NCBI RefSeq assembly: GCF_020360975.1
Contig: NW_025408672.1
Span: forward strand, 2,542,001-2,606,000
Source of the DNA: Hirsutella rhossiliensis
Taxonomy: Eukaryota > Ascomycota > Sordariomycetes > Hypocreales > Ophiocordycipitaceae
Reading direction: 5' to 3'
DNA: 64,000 bases
Shown here: in pieces, positions 54,257 to 64,000 of the stretch
How positions within the stretch are numbered: the first letter of the stretch is position 1
How the letters are laid out: each line of letters starts with the position of its first letter
Position numbers and translations under genes: made by a program
Notes under the pieces: generated by a model
Databases searched by the model: none
What the model was told of the DNA's origin: nothing
The model's input: the letters and a program-made list of their open reading frames with translations, nothing else

Positions 54257-57200
54257 TCACCGATCGTCTCCGCCCCGCGCTCTGCCTCGTCTTCTGAAAA
54301 AGTCCATCACGCGCTTGGCGGCGCCGCTGCTTCCCTCGTGCCCTCGGTAGTCGCCCTGCTCGTATGCGTCCGTGAATCGCTTGTGCGTCTTCTGCAACGC
54401 TCCCCGGTTTCCACGACTGCCGTCGCCCTCTTGTTCGGTAGGGCCGTGGCCGTGGGTTCCGGACTGCGGTGCCGTCGGAGGTCGACGCGTTTCCTCCGAC
54501 GATTCCGAGGCGCCGTTGAAGTGGGAGCCTGTCTGCGCATATGCCGCGGCTGCCTTGGGCCTTCGTCCCTCGTCCGGTGCAGTGCCATGTTTCGAGCGGT
54601 GGCCCGGGTTGGAGCCCGTCGCCTCGTGTGCTCGAGCCTCTTCCTCCGAGTTGTCAAAGAAGGGGGAGCTGCCCCGGGCGTCCCCAGGCGCCGTTACGCT
54701 CCGCGGCGGGTTCGTGCGAGCGGCCGGGCCGGGGAGATCTTGCCGCGATTCCACCTCCGAAGGCGAACTGTCGGGGTACTCTCGGCCGAGACCAATGGAT
54801 TTGAGCGAAAACGAGGCCGGGAGCAGCGAGAATCGCCGGCGATCCTTCTTTTCCGAAGATCCTTGGGAGCCCGTCATGCTGCCACTGCGCTTCTTCCCAA
54901 TGCCCAGCGAGAATGAGCGGCGCGAAGCCTTGGACTCAATCGACGGTCTCGGCCCCGGCTCCTCTCCCAAGGGCATCGAATTCGACATGCTGACGGGGGG
55001 GTACTTCTTTGCCTTTTCGGCTTGCTGCTGTTCCGGTCGCTTCCTACTCTTGCCGCCAAACACGGATCCGCTGCGACCCAAGAGCCTCGAGCCAATTTCG
55101 CCAATGGTGCTCGATCGCTTGTGGCCCTTGTTCTCGTTGCTTCGGCTCTCATGAAGGCCAGATATTCTCGCAAACTTGGATGGCGCGACTACGCTGGGTC
55201 TGCCGATGCCCGAGGCGTCATCGTCTTCGGCATTCGAGGGCTGCTGTATGCGTCCCTGAGCATTCGTATCAGCGATGGCTGGGGGGACAGGCTGTCCGTA
55301 GTTGCCTCGCGATTGCAGAGCCATCGACGCAGCTGACTGCAACGAGCCTCCCGTCTGTGGTCTCGCGCCAGAACTGGCCACTTGAGCATTATCCGAGATG
55401 GCCCGCATATCTCGTGAGGCCTTCGCGGATCCGACATTGCCGTGCGAGCTCTGCGTTAACCTTGACAGCGCGGGCGTCGCGTAGCCGTCAGCATGAGCAG
55501 GAGTGTCTTGAGCCAAAGGCTTTCTCCTTGGGGGATGCTGGTGCGCGTCCTCGTAGTCTCTCGAAGCCTGCGCACCCGAGGCGCTGGGGTCTGATCCGCG
55601 CTGCGTCTGCGTGGTCGGGGCCACGTATTCGACCTGAACCGTCCGACGCTTAGTATCCTTTGGTGTACGATAAGCCTGCTCAATGTCTTGGTCGATCTTG
55701 GCGTGTGCTTTGGCCAGGCCACCGACGGCAACAGGGGCGGGCGATTTGTGCTTAGCAGCCTCGCGAACAGAAGCACTTCTTGCAACGGTAGAGTGCTCCG
55801 CATATCCGTGCTGTGCCGACGCGCTCTGAGCCTCGGATGGCGACGTCGTAGTGCTCGTGATGAATTCAACAACGTGAGCGTATTCGCTCAGCCAGCTGTG
55901 TCGCGCCACCTCGAAGAGATCCGCACGCTTGCGGGGGTTGGGAACCAAGATGCGCCGGAGGAGATCGCGAGCATGAGGGGTGACGTATTCGGGAAACGTC
56001 AGGGGAGTGGACACAATGTACTTGTACAGCAGATTGATATTGTCGCCTTCGGGGTTCGCCGGATCGTCGTCGAATGGGAGGTAGCCCGCCAACATGGCGT
56101 ACTGCGGATAAGCGTCAGTTGGCAAAACAGAAATCCTTGGCCCTGGGGCTTCCCCAATACATACCAGGATAACACCGCAGCTCCAGACATCAACCTTTCT
56201 CCCGGTGTAGAGGGAATCGCTGACCACAAGCTCGGGCGCGGCGTAGCATGGGCTGCCACAGCTCGTCTGCATCAGGTCCCCCTTGCGCGAGCCGTTTGGC
56301 TTGACCTTGTCCAGGCCAATCTGCTTTACGAACTCGCGGTCCGTCAGGTTCAGTTCCTCCTCCTCGGCCAATTCGTCGTGGGGGTCGAACGTGTTGGCAA
56401 AGCCAAAGTCGGTAATGATGATGTTGCGATTGCGATCCAAAAGTAGATTCTCCAGCTTGAGATCTCGGTGCACGATGCCTTTTTTGTGCAGGTAGCCAAC
56501 CCCGGAGACCAGCTGAGAGAAGAGACGGCGGGCCGAGTGGTCCTTCAGATACCGATGGTTCAGGATGTAGTCAAAAAGCTCTCCGCCAGACGCGTACTCG
56601 AGGATGATGCCAATGTATCTGTCCGTCTCTATCATGTCTATTAATCGCACAATGTTTGGATGTTGCACTCCTCGCAGAATTGTGACTTCGCGCTTGATCT
56701 TGGAGAGACGGGACGGGTTGCCGCCCACGGTGTCTCTTTTGATCAGCTTGATGGCGACCTAGGACGAGACTGTTAGTGGGCCACGGGCGATGCAGCGGGT
56801 AAGCGCGCGAGGAGTTGAACAGGCCCATACCTGAACGCTGCTATCTTGTTTCCAGCCAAGCTTAACCTTGCCAAACTCGCCCTCACCGATGGTATTTCCC
56901 AGGATGAAGTCGCCAAACTTGGAAGTCCCCTTATGGCTTCGGCTATGATCGTGCCTGCTGCGGGTGGCGCGTCGTTCGTCGGGGGTCTCGCTCGGGCTGA
57001 CCACGGGCGGTGGCGCCGCATCGTCTTGCGCCGAAGCGGCGTGATAAGAAGCTCGAGCCTCGCGACCGTTGAGTCCTTCGATGCTGGGAACCATGGCGGA
57101 CAAGCCCTCGGTGGCCTCGCGAGGCTTTGCAGCTGATCGGACAGGCATCGAGACCTCGGCTGCGCGGCTGCTGGTCGGGCGGACGGCCGAATCGTGGGCC

Positions 57201-57694
57201 GAGTGTGGGTTCGCAGACCTCTTGCTCTTGTGATTTTGCGGCGGAACGTTGGCATCACCGCGAGAATCACTTCGTGAGCCAGCTATCTGCGCGTGATGCT
57301 GAAAGCCAGCCGCCCCATTGGGCTCCTGATGGCTTCTCCGCGAACTCACGTCCGGGTGGGCGGAGGATGAGGTTCGTGGCGGCGCGACAGGAACCATGGT
57401 CGACGGGCGGTCAGATTTGGACGGTCGACGCTCGGGGTGCTGGGCCTTTGCGGGGGCGGCCCGGGGCGGCCTGTACGAGTTCAGATCGAAAGAGGGAGAG
57501 GCGCCGTGGCCGCTCGTCTTGCGCGAGGGTGGGCGTCTCGAGGAAGGCGAGGCGGTGGCGCTCTGGTTGGCATGGTAAGCCTCTCGATTCGGGGACGAGT
57601 GTGGCGACATGTACTGGCGGCCGGAGGGGGGAGGCATGGGCGGCGACGCCAAGGCGGCTGGCTGGTGAGCAGCTGGCTGCAGGGCAGTCGACAT
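54257..57694 (-). CDS. Kin4/Frk1-type serine/threonine kinase
   Basis: The predicted protein has 1100 residues from exons 57694-56831, 56758-56165 and 56101-54257; introns 56759-56830 (GTATGG..TAG) and 56102-56164 (GTATGT..CAG), phases 0. The kinase domain lies at about 260-565: P-loop GEGEFGKV, VAIKLIKRD (catalytic Lys), HRDLKLEN, DFGFAN, and CGSPCYAAPE. Between DFG and APE is an insertion of about 35 residues (DPHDELAEEEELNLTDREFVKQIGLDKVKPNGSRKG) that is characteristic of the fungal Kin4/Frk1 branch of the Snf1-related kinases; yeast Kin4 guards the spindle-position checkpoint. A Ser/Pro/Arg-rich N-terminal 255 residues and a C-terminal 530-residue disordered region, rich in Ser, Arg and basic motifs, flank the domain. 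The function here is inferred from the family. Confidence 0.88.
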
Positions 57695-60600
57695 GGTCCT
57701 TGGCCCGGCTGGAACTTGGTGCGGCTATGGGAAGTCGGGGCCGTTGATGGCCGTCGGGATGGATGACGCGGACGCAACTGCGACGATGATGGGAAGGCGT
57801 CGCTGACGGCGCAGAGCTGGGAGCCGGCGGAACAGGGCGTTGAAGCTCTGGGAAGGAGTGGTAAAGGGCTGTGCGTAGTAACGGGCGCCAGCTGGTGTTG
57901 GGCAAGCGACGGTCCAAGGGGGGCGGAAAAAACGAGGGCGAAAAAGGAAAACACGGCGAGCGAAATCAGGTGTGGCAGCAAGGGTAGGAGGAAGGGGTGA
58001 ACGAACAAGGACCGCACACGAAAAACACAGAGGCAGCCGCACGATTCGGGATTGAATGTACCAACTCAGCAGCGTTGGCCGTTTTTCATGGTTCCAGCGA
58101 TGGGAATCGACAGGCCGAACGTCGTGGCCAGGGGAGGCAGCGAGCGGCCCCTGAGATGGCGGGCGGGCGGGCGGATGGCCTTGGCGAGGTGCGCAGGGCA
58201 GAAGCGCAGGGCAGAAGCGAGGCCGAACGGACGCGGTGCAATGCAGCGCGTAATGCAGGGCAGCGGCGCGGCGTTGGCTCCTCGTACGTACTTGTATATC
58301 CGTATTCCGTAGAGCAGACGGAAGTTGGGAGTGGCGGTTGCTGAAACGCAGTCCACTGTTTGTTGACGTTGCCCCGTCGTCGAGCCCGGGGGTCCAAGGC
58401 TCCGTCTTCTTCTCTGCCTCGTTTCTTTCGGGGGCCCGTTCGAGACGTGGATTGCGCAGGAGAAAAAGGCAGAAGAGGCACGGCGCGCGAGGGAGGGAGA
58501 CGGGGAGATGGCGTAGAGGAGGTGCAAGATGAATGGCCCCCGAGGGAGAGAGGGAGGGAGGGAGGGGGCAGAGAGATAGAGAGGGCAATCACAGCATAAC
58601 TCCGGGCCCGACTCGGGTTCCAGGCGAGATTGATGAGATGACGGGACGCTCCTCAGGGAACAATACAAGGCAAGCCTGGGATACCCGGCCGCCGTACCCG
58701 GTACCTCCTTGTGCAGCGCGCACCAGTGACAGACAGGTTACGCCCGCCGGCGCGTCTCCATCCTGGGAGCCAGACGCGCGCCTTGGGGGGGTGGGCGCGC
58801 ATGGCGGCCAGGCTGGGTTGGACTGCTACAAAGGACTTTGTTCCTGGGCAAGCGGCTTAGCGCCGAGCAAGTACAGCTACCTCGCCCTCTGGTGGAGCAC
58901 GGGTGCCCAAGGTACCTAGGTATCTATCTCACTGAAGCCTCCCAGGCTCGGTTGGATCCCACGAGAGCATGCAGCCCTTTTCTTTTCCCACCATCGCCGC
59001 CCGCGAGGAGATGAAAAATCATGCTCGAATCTGCATTCCAACGGCGGCGACTGGCTGACGCGACGCGACACCACCGCCAGTAGCAGCGACACCCGCACCT
59101 CGACGGGCATGCGCTCGGGTCCCTGCTCGCTTGGACGCCCGCTCCCTGGAAGGAAAAGAAAAGGAGGGAGGGCCGATTAGTCCATGCGTCAAGTCTTCTC
59201 GCCGTCGGCCACGCCGTCCGCACCTCTCCGCACCTCTCCGCACCTCTCACGGTGCAAGGGACGCGCGCCCTGTGCCCTCTTTTCCCCCCCTCCCCTTCCT
59301 CATCGATCCATCCTTGCTACATCAACGCAGACCTTGGCTGCTCTCTTGCGCATAAAGACGGAGCGGCCATGACGGTTCGTCAATGCTCGTCTTCTCCCGG
59401 CTCTCTTTTCCACGAGGCGCCCAAGTGCCTTTGCCCGTCCGAGGGATGCCGAGGGTCGACGAACGAAACAGCAAATGGCCGAGTCCGTGGCCCCGGCCTC
59501 GCAAGGCTCCCACCGTTAGCAGGCCGAATATCGATTGGCATCCAAGGTAGGGAACCTTGGGCCCGCGCAGTAGCCTGCAGCCTCTGGTTCGTTTGCCGGA
59601 TCCCTGACTCGTCGCCGTCGAGAAGACATGTTGGTCTGTCTATCCATGGCTGTGCCGCTAATCATCGTCGTCCGTCCTCGCCGCCAAGTCAACGCCTGGC
59701 AAACACGGAGGGGACGCCAAGCCATGTCAATGGCAACCGCTCTCCCACGACTCTGACCTTCATCCCTACCTCCCACGGGCCCATCCCTGCTGCTGATGCT
59801 CGAGCTGGGGAAAGGGCCAACGCTTGCTTCTTTCGAGACACTGCATTTTTCCTCCAATCCTCCTTGTTACCAGGCCTCTCCCAATAACGCGGCAACGCAT
59901 CGTCTCAAGGTGTTTGCATGTCTCTGGCTACACTAACACTATTCAATCAAACCACCTCATATGCGAACAAGGAAATGCATGACAATCGATTGACACCCCA
60001 TCCAGGTCGCTCCCCAGACTTGGGAGAGGCTCGGCACGCTTGCGAGAACCCAATTATGCAGAGCCCGGTCGGTACGGATACTCAACTTGCTGTTTTCCGC
60101 ATTGACAGTCCCACATGGCCCATTCTTTGATCTGAAGCCTCTCATCGGCTTGGCCGTCGTCGCGTTGAACTTGCAGACGCCATCTTGCCTCGGTCGCGGC
60201 GCCGAGTGGCCGGCAGGCATTCGCCTCCGTTCGGCGCCAATAATCCGAGACATGCTCTTTTTAGTGAGACGCTTCACATGTACGTGCTGCAAAGTACGGA
60301 ATAGTAGCATGGTAATTTCCACCTCGGCTTCTGCTTGAAACGCAGCGTCTCTTCCTTCTCTCTCATGTGCCGTCCTCCTGCCTCACCCTGCGTCCCCAGA
60401 GGCAGACCGATGGACGGGGCCGTGCGGACACCAAGACAACAACAACAACAACAACAATAACAACATCATCAACAAAGAGCGTATAGATGGAGAGAGGGTG
60501 GGGAGAATTGGGTCGATCAGGCAAAATAAGTGCAACCTCCATCTCGTACGGAGAAGCTACTGTCATTAGCTACCTAGCTACCCACGCACCACCAGCCGAT

Positions 60601-61120
60601 TTCTTCGACGCCTCTTGGCCGTTCCGGGTTCGCGCCCGGCAGGCTCAAGGCATTGACGTCGGAAATTGGGGCACCTAGTCGCCTTTGCATCTCAAGGACC
60701 GGGGAGTTGCGTCCCATTCTGATCTGCGTGCTCGAGCAAAAACACATGCGGAGCACCCGTTAATCGCCACGCGAGTCAGATTCTCCCGCCACGCTCAGCG
60801 CAATCTTTCTGGAAGCAATGGATCTTCCATTCCGCTGTGGCGCTACGTCATCCGACTTTATGCGCGTCTCTGGCTGGTGTTCGTTTCCACGACAATCGCT
60901 GCCTCTCGCCAACGTCGGCCCACAAACCGACAAATGGACGTGATGCTTGAAGGGCCACAAGATTTGCTAATGCAGTGACACTACTGCATCTGCCGACAAA
61001 GCCTCGCCCTGCGCCTGGGCATAATGTCGCCCATTGGCTTTCCCTGCCCACTCCATTTTACGGGAGGGGAGAAGGAAAGGATGGAGCGGCCACAATAACC
61101 TTCGAGAGACGTTCGTCTGC
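57695..61120. other. Long intergenic region upstream of the kinase
   Basis: The 3.4 kb has no supported gene. The kinase promoter and leader must lie at its left end. A purine-rich GGGAGGGAGGGAGGG tract (58540-58570), a tandem repeat at 59219-59248 and a CAA-repeat (60435-60460) are present. An ORF of 173 codons from ATG 59369 to 59887 (+) has no recognisable domain and average composition for this DNA, so it is not called as a gene. Confidence 0.4.
59219..59248. repeat. Tandem repeat, 3 x 10 bp
   Basis: Three exact copies of CGCACCTCTC stand head to tail in intergenic DNA. Confidence 0.9.
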
Positions 61121-62696
61121 TCAAAGTTTAATCGAAATGTTGCAAGCATCCAGCACTAACGCTGCGCCCGTCACCGTCGCCATGTAGGCAAGCAGGATCC
61201 CCATGGTCGTGGCCGCGCTTACGTCCAGTGTGTGCACCGTCATGTTGACCAGCCCCGTCAGCAGGTTGGCCAGAAGGAAGATGGCGAGCCCATTGCGGTT
61301 GTAGGCCCGCAGGACTCGGCTCGTGGCCGTCTCGTAGGCCTCTCGCTCCGCCGTTTGGTTTGCCGCACTGTAAAAGGCGGGGAAGAAGACGATGTCGATG
61401 CAGCAGAATGCCAAGATCTGCAATGAGTTGAAGGCAGCCACCCAGAGAACGTACGGCAAGTTGGCCAGCCGACGCGACACGCTAAGGCCGAGGCCGAAGG
61501 AGTAGCTCGTGGACAGCCAGTACAGCCCGGACCAGATACCGGCCCACGCCGCCATGGTCAGCAACAGCGTGTTGCGCGGCGTTCCCACGCCAGCGCGGGT
61601 CCTGGCATTGACACTTCGGGGAATGATCAGCATGCCCAGATGCTGGCCGGCGAGGAAGATGGCCAGGTAGCCAAAGAAGCTGAAGATGCCCTCCCTGTTC
61701 ATGGACAGCAGGTCCGTTCTCGGCGCGGCGAGAATGAAGGCCTTGAGCTCTGTCTGGTCGAGCAGAAGCTGGTAGGTGCCGCCGATGAGCAGAGTCAGGG
61801 CGGCATAGGACGGGACGATGCTGAGCGCCGTCTGGCAGGTCGCCACAAAGGGCGGGAGAAAACCAAGGGTGAAGAAAAAGTTCCAGTGAACCCCGTACTC
61901 TGCGACGTGCTCGGCGTAGTCGAGGCCCTTGACGCTCAAAAGTCGGATGATGCCCAACACAAGGAGGGGGACAGAGTGGCGGGCCGAGTAGATGAGACGG
62001 CGAAGCAGCGGCGTTGCGCGGCCCGACATGCTCTCTGCGAGGACCGGACGGGCGGCAAAGAGACCGCCTGCGAAGACAAAGGACCCGACGCCCATGTCCA
62101 TGAGCGACGTGCCCCAGGTCTCGACTTTGGCGAAGCGCCTCGGAAAGAGGCGAAAGTCGACGGCGAGAATGGCGACGCAAGTGACGACCATCATGCAGCC
62201 TCGGTACGTGGTGAGGAACGGCTTGACGGGCAGGACACTGAGCCCATCGGGCCGGCCCTTGGACGCTGCCGCGGGCGGGACCCTGGGCTTCCTCCTCCGA
62301 GGGCCGGCGCTGGGCGGCAGCAGATAGACGAGCGCAATGGGCGCGACGAGGAGGATGCTGAGGAGAAGCGGGGTGCTCGAGTAGAGCGTCGTGGCCAGGA
62401 GGATGGCGCCGACGTTGAGAGCATAGTCGACGGCGAGGGTCAGGACCGTTTTTGGCTGGAAAAAGGACTGTCGCTCCTCGAGGACGGACCACAGCAGCAC
62501 GGCGACCTGGGGAGGCACGTAGGTTAACCGCCGGCCGCATACAGGACGGGAGCACGGATCGACTTGCCGGTGCAACAGACGTCACTAGACCAATTTCAGT
62601 GACGGAGCCGCCAGAGAGGTTGGACACAAAGTCCTCCTTCTGCTGCTTGTAGCTGGTGGCTTTGAACATGTTCGAGCCTGCACTTTGCTCATCCAT
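61121..62696 (-). CDS. GWT1: GPI-inositol acyltransferase GWT1
   Basis: The predicted protein has 504 residues from exons 62696-62568 and 62506-61121. It is the ER membrane enzyme that adds a fatty acyl chain to the inositol of the early GPI precursor, before mannose addition, and so is needed to attach GPI proteins to the cell wall. Evidence: the N-terminal [20 protein letters not shown] motif and about 12-13 hydrophobic segments. Conserved loops include [81 protein letters not shown] and [16 protein letters not shown]. The 61-nt intron (62507-62567) can be joined in frame (VAP-VAVLLW) only with a GC donor, GCAAGT, the best non-GT consensus. The start [15 protein letters not shown] is at the single upstream ATG. 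The length agrees with the family. Confidence 0.93.
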
Positions 62697-63438
62697 GGAG
62701 GCTCGACAACTTTGCGGATGGGAGGGTGAACGGTGTCACGTGCGTGCGTGTTCGTACAGCACTTGAGTAATACAGTACGTACCCCGCACAGCAACCTTCA
62801 GATGGATAGGTGGCTTGGACGGCGGCCAATGAGGAGGCGATTCCCATGGGGATCGGCTACCCATACTGTACGGAGAGCTATGCGCCAATCACGTGTCTCC
62901 CTTGTCCTCCTCCTCCCTCCATTGTCCAGGATCAACCAACAGGCAAACAGCGGAACCGCGGCCCATTGTCCGTCCTTTGACCAAGACGGACGCGAAATCA
63001 CGCAGATCCGCCCTCGTTGACTTTCCCTTTGTGGCCATTCGACGCGGGGGCTCGTGCAACACGAGCGGGGATCCCGCCTTTATTGAACGCCCGGCGGCTG
63101 GAATGCTCCAGAGTCAGAGGGTGATCCGAGCTTGCCACGTCTTCAAAGGAACCAGGCTGTGTCTTGATTTAGTCCTGTTGCGCTTCTTTTAGACTTCGCG
63201 CACATGGCGGGGGCTCGGGTGCCCAAGATGAAAGAAACGAGGCGCGGCCGGTGCGGTCGTGGGCATACTCAAGAAGCCTCGTCCCCCCCTTTCGCTCTTC
63301 TTTGCTCGCGTGCCAGGACCTTCCTTCTTTCATCTATAACTGGCATTTCAGGATATAAGCTCTCGCTTCTCGCTTTGTCTCTCTCTCTCTCTACTCCTAC
63401 TACGCCTTTCTTTGCAGTCTCATCTCGCTTCCTTGACA
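62697..63438. promoter_or_regulatory. Divergent promoter between GWT1 and the gene at 63439
   Basis: The 742-bp region serves two genes facing away from each other. A CT-repeat (63390-63400) lies shortly before the right-hand ATG. No supported ORF. Confidence 0.4.
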
Positions 63439-64000
63439 ATGACGCTTTCAAAGCAGAAGAGGGCCCGGCCTACCATCGAGCCCATCAAGACCAATGCCAT
63501 CGCCCTGCAGAGCCTGCCCAAGAGGGTCTTGACGCCGTTGCGATGCAGCCTGTGCACCGCGTCTCCGAGCTCGTCCCGGATTCTACTCGAGATTGCGTCT
63601 CCGCTGGATGCGAGCCGCCCTGGCTCGACAACCGAGGCCAGATTCGGCAGCCTCAACTCAGCCGCGGCGGACCACTGCATCACGCCTCTCTCTCTCGATT
63701 CCGCAAAGGCCGAGCTGTCGCCGTCAGGCCCCGACAAGCAAGAGCGGCCAGAGGAGGCATCTGGCGTCGATTCGCCAACCGCAAAGACTGACGGGGCTTG
63801 CTGCGCTCGCTGCGGAGCGCCCTCAGGCCGCCGCCAGCCTTTATCCGTCCTCACAGCCACGACGAGGAACCTGGTCCAGTTCCAGCGTTACCGCGAGATC
63901 CTATGGCGGCAAGGCCACAAGCAGTTTGGAAACGCCGGCCACGACGCGTGCTTCGTCGTGCCCGAGGAGATTCGGCAACCACGCGTCGCCGGGCTCGGAG
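63439..64000 (+). CDS. Unknown protein, 5' part only (runs off the window)
   Basis: An ATG at 63439 opens a frame that stays open for 187 codons to the window edge. The start is MTLSKQKRARPTIEPIKTN (basic), then a Ser/Thr/Ala-rich part. Around residue 125 there is a Cys pair motif (CCARCGAPSG), followed by a helical-looking segment TATTRNLVQFQRYREILWRQGHKQFGNAGHDACFV. I recognise no family; the Cys motif could be part of a zinc-binding site, but only one pair is visible. Position, ATG context (GACAATGA) and a 0.7-kb divergent promoter with GWT1 make it a likely real gene. It may have introns beyond the edge. Confidence 0.55.
   Translation, partial: MTLSKQKRARPTIEPIKTNAIALQSLPKRVLTPLRCSLCTASPSSSRILLEIASPLDASRPGSTTEARFGSLNSAAADHCITPLSLDSAKAELSPSGPDKQERPEEASGVDSPTAKTDGACCARCGAPSGRRQPLSVLTATTRNLVQFQRYREILWRQGHKQFGNAGHDACFVVPEEIRQPRVAGLG

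Noticed and set aside
59369..59887. 173-codon ORF starting with ATG
   Set aside because: No recognisable domain, no intron signals, Ser/Pro/Arg-rich composition like the surrounding DNA; could be chance in GC-rich sequence.
61640..62527. + strand ORF of 295 codons opposite GWT1
   Set aside because: Charged, repetitive shadow translation of hydrophobic transmembrane codons; GWT1 on the other strand is unambiguous.

Overview
The window is nuclear DNA of a filamentous ascomycete, most likely of the order Hypocreales. This is inferred from short (about 50-80 nt) GT-AG introns with CTRAC-like branch sites, compact GC-rich genes, and closest recalled family resemblance for WC-2, RAD50, GWT1, STB6-like and DUF7721 proteins. 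No species is claimed. Genes lie on both strands, mostly 1-4 kb apart, with no operons, rRNA, CRISPR or tRNA seen.

Layout. Positions 1-12,200 are gene-poor and full of mobile-element debris: a decayed Ty3/gypsy integrase (1-520), a nucleotide-sugar dehydrogenase gene with a GC-AG intron (1567-2937), a frameshifted M43-type secreted metalloprotease (about 3783-4706), a Helitron relic (about 5020-5420), and a complete-ended pogo/Fot1 DNA transposon (5559-9228) that carries a nested hAT element (7373-8850). From 12,204 to 48,323 the DNA is core-genome-like: a cyclase-family hydrolase, a small unknown spliced ORF, an aldehyde dehydrogenase, TIM10, an STB6-like protein, RMD5/GID2, a UPF0658-type Golgi membrane protein, an amidase, a DUF7721 protein, white collar-2, a small MITE (36388-36744), RAD50, a PPP4R2-like phosphatase subunit, a SPRY protein and a vacuolar CAX/VCX calcium exchanger. 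At 49,527-52,820 sits a second pogo/Fot1 transposon, this one interrupted by a 1.2-kb Mutator-like (MULE-type) element with 70-bp ends. The right part holds a Kin4/Frk1-type kinase, GWT1, and the start of an unknown gene that leaves the window at 64,000.

How the genes relate. The set is a cross-section of housekeeping functions (mitochondrial import, DNA break repair, GPI-anchor synthesis, ubiquitin-dependent turnover, calcium storage, light sensing, kinase/phosphatase signalling) rather than one pathway. The cyclase-family enzyme, the small ORF and the aldehyde dehydrogenase lie together on the + strand and might share a catabolic role, but that is only inference.

The most notable observations are a 3-nucleotide exon that seems to be needed to keep the first ion-binding helix of the CAX exchanger at its conserved length; two GC-AG introns in unrelated genes; two nested transposon insertions that both hit the segment encoding the N-terminal helix-turn-helix of a pogo transposase; a MULE-like element that encodes an AT-hook protein and no recognisable transposase; and a shared style of damage, single bases lost from short homopolymer runs, in all the broken genes but in none of the intact ones.
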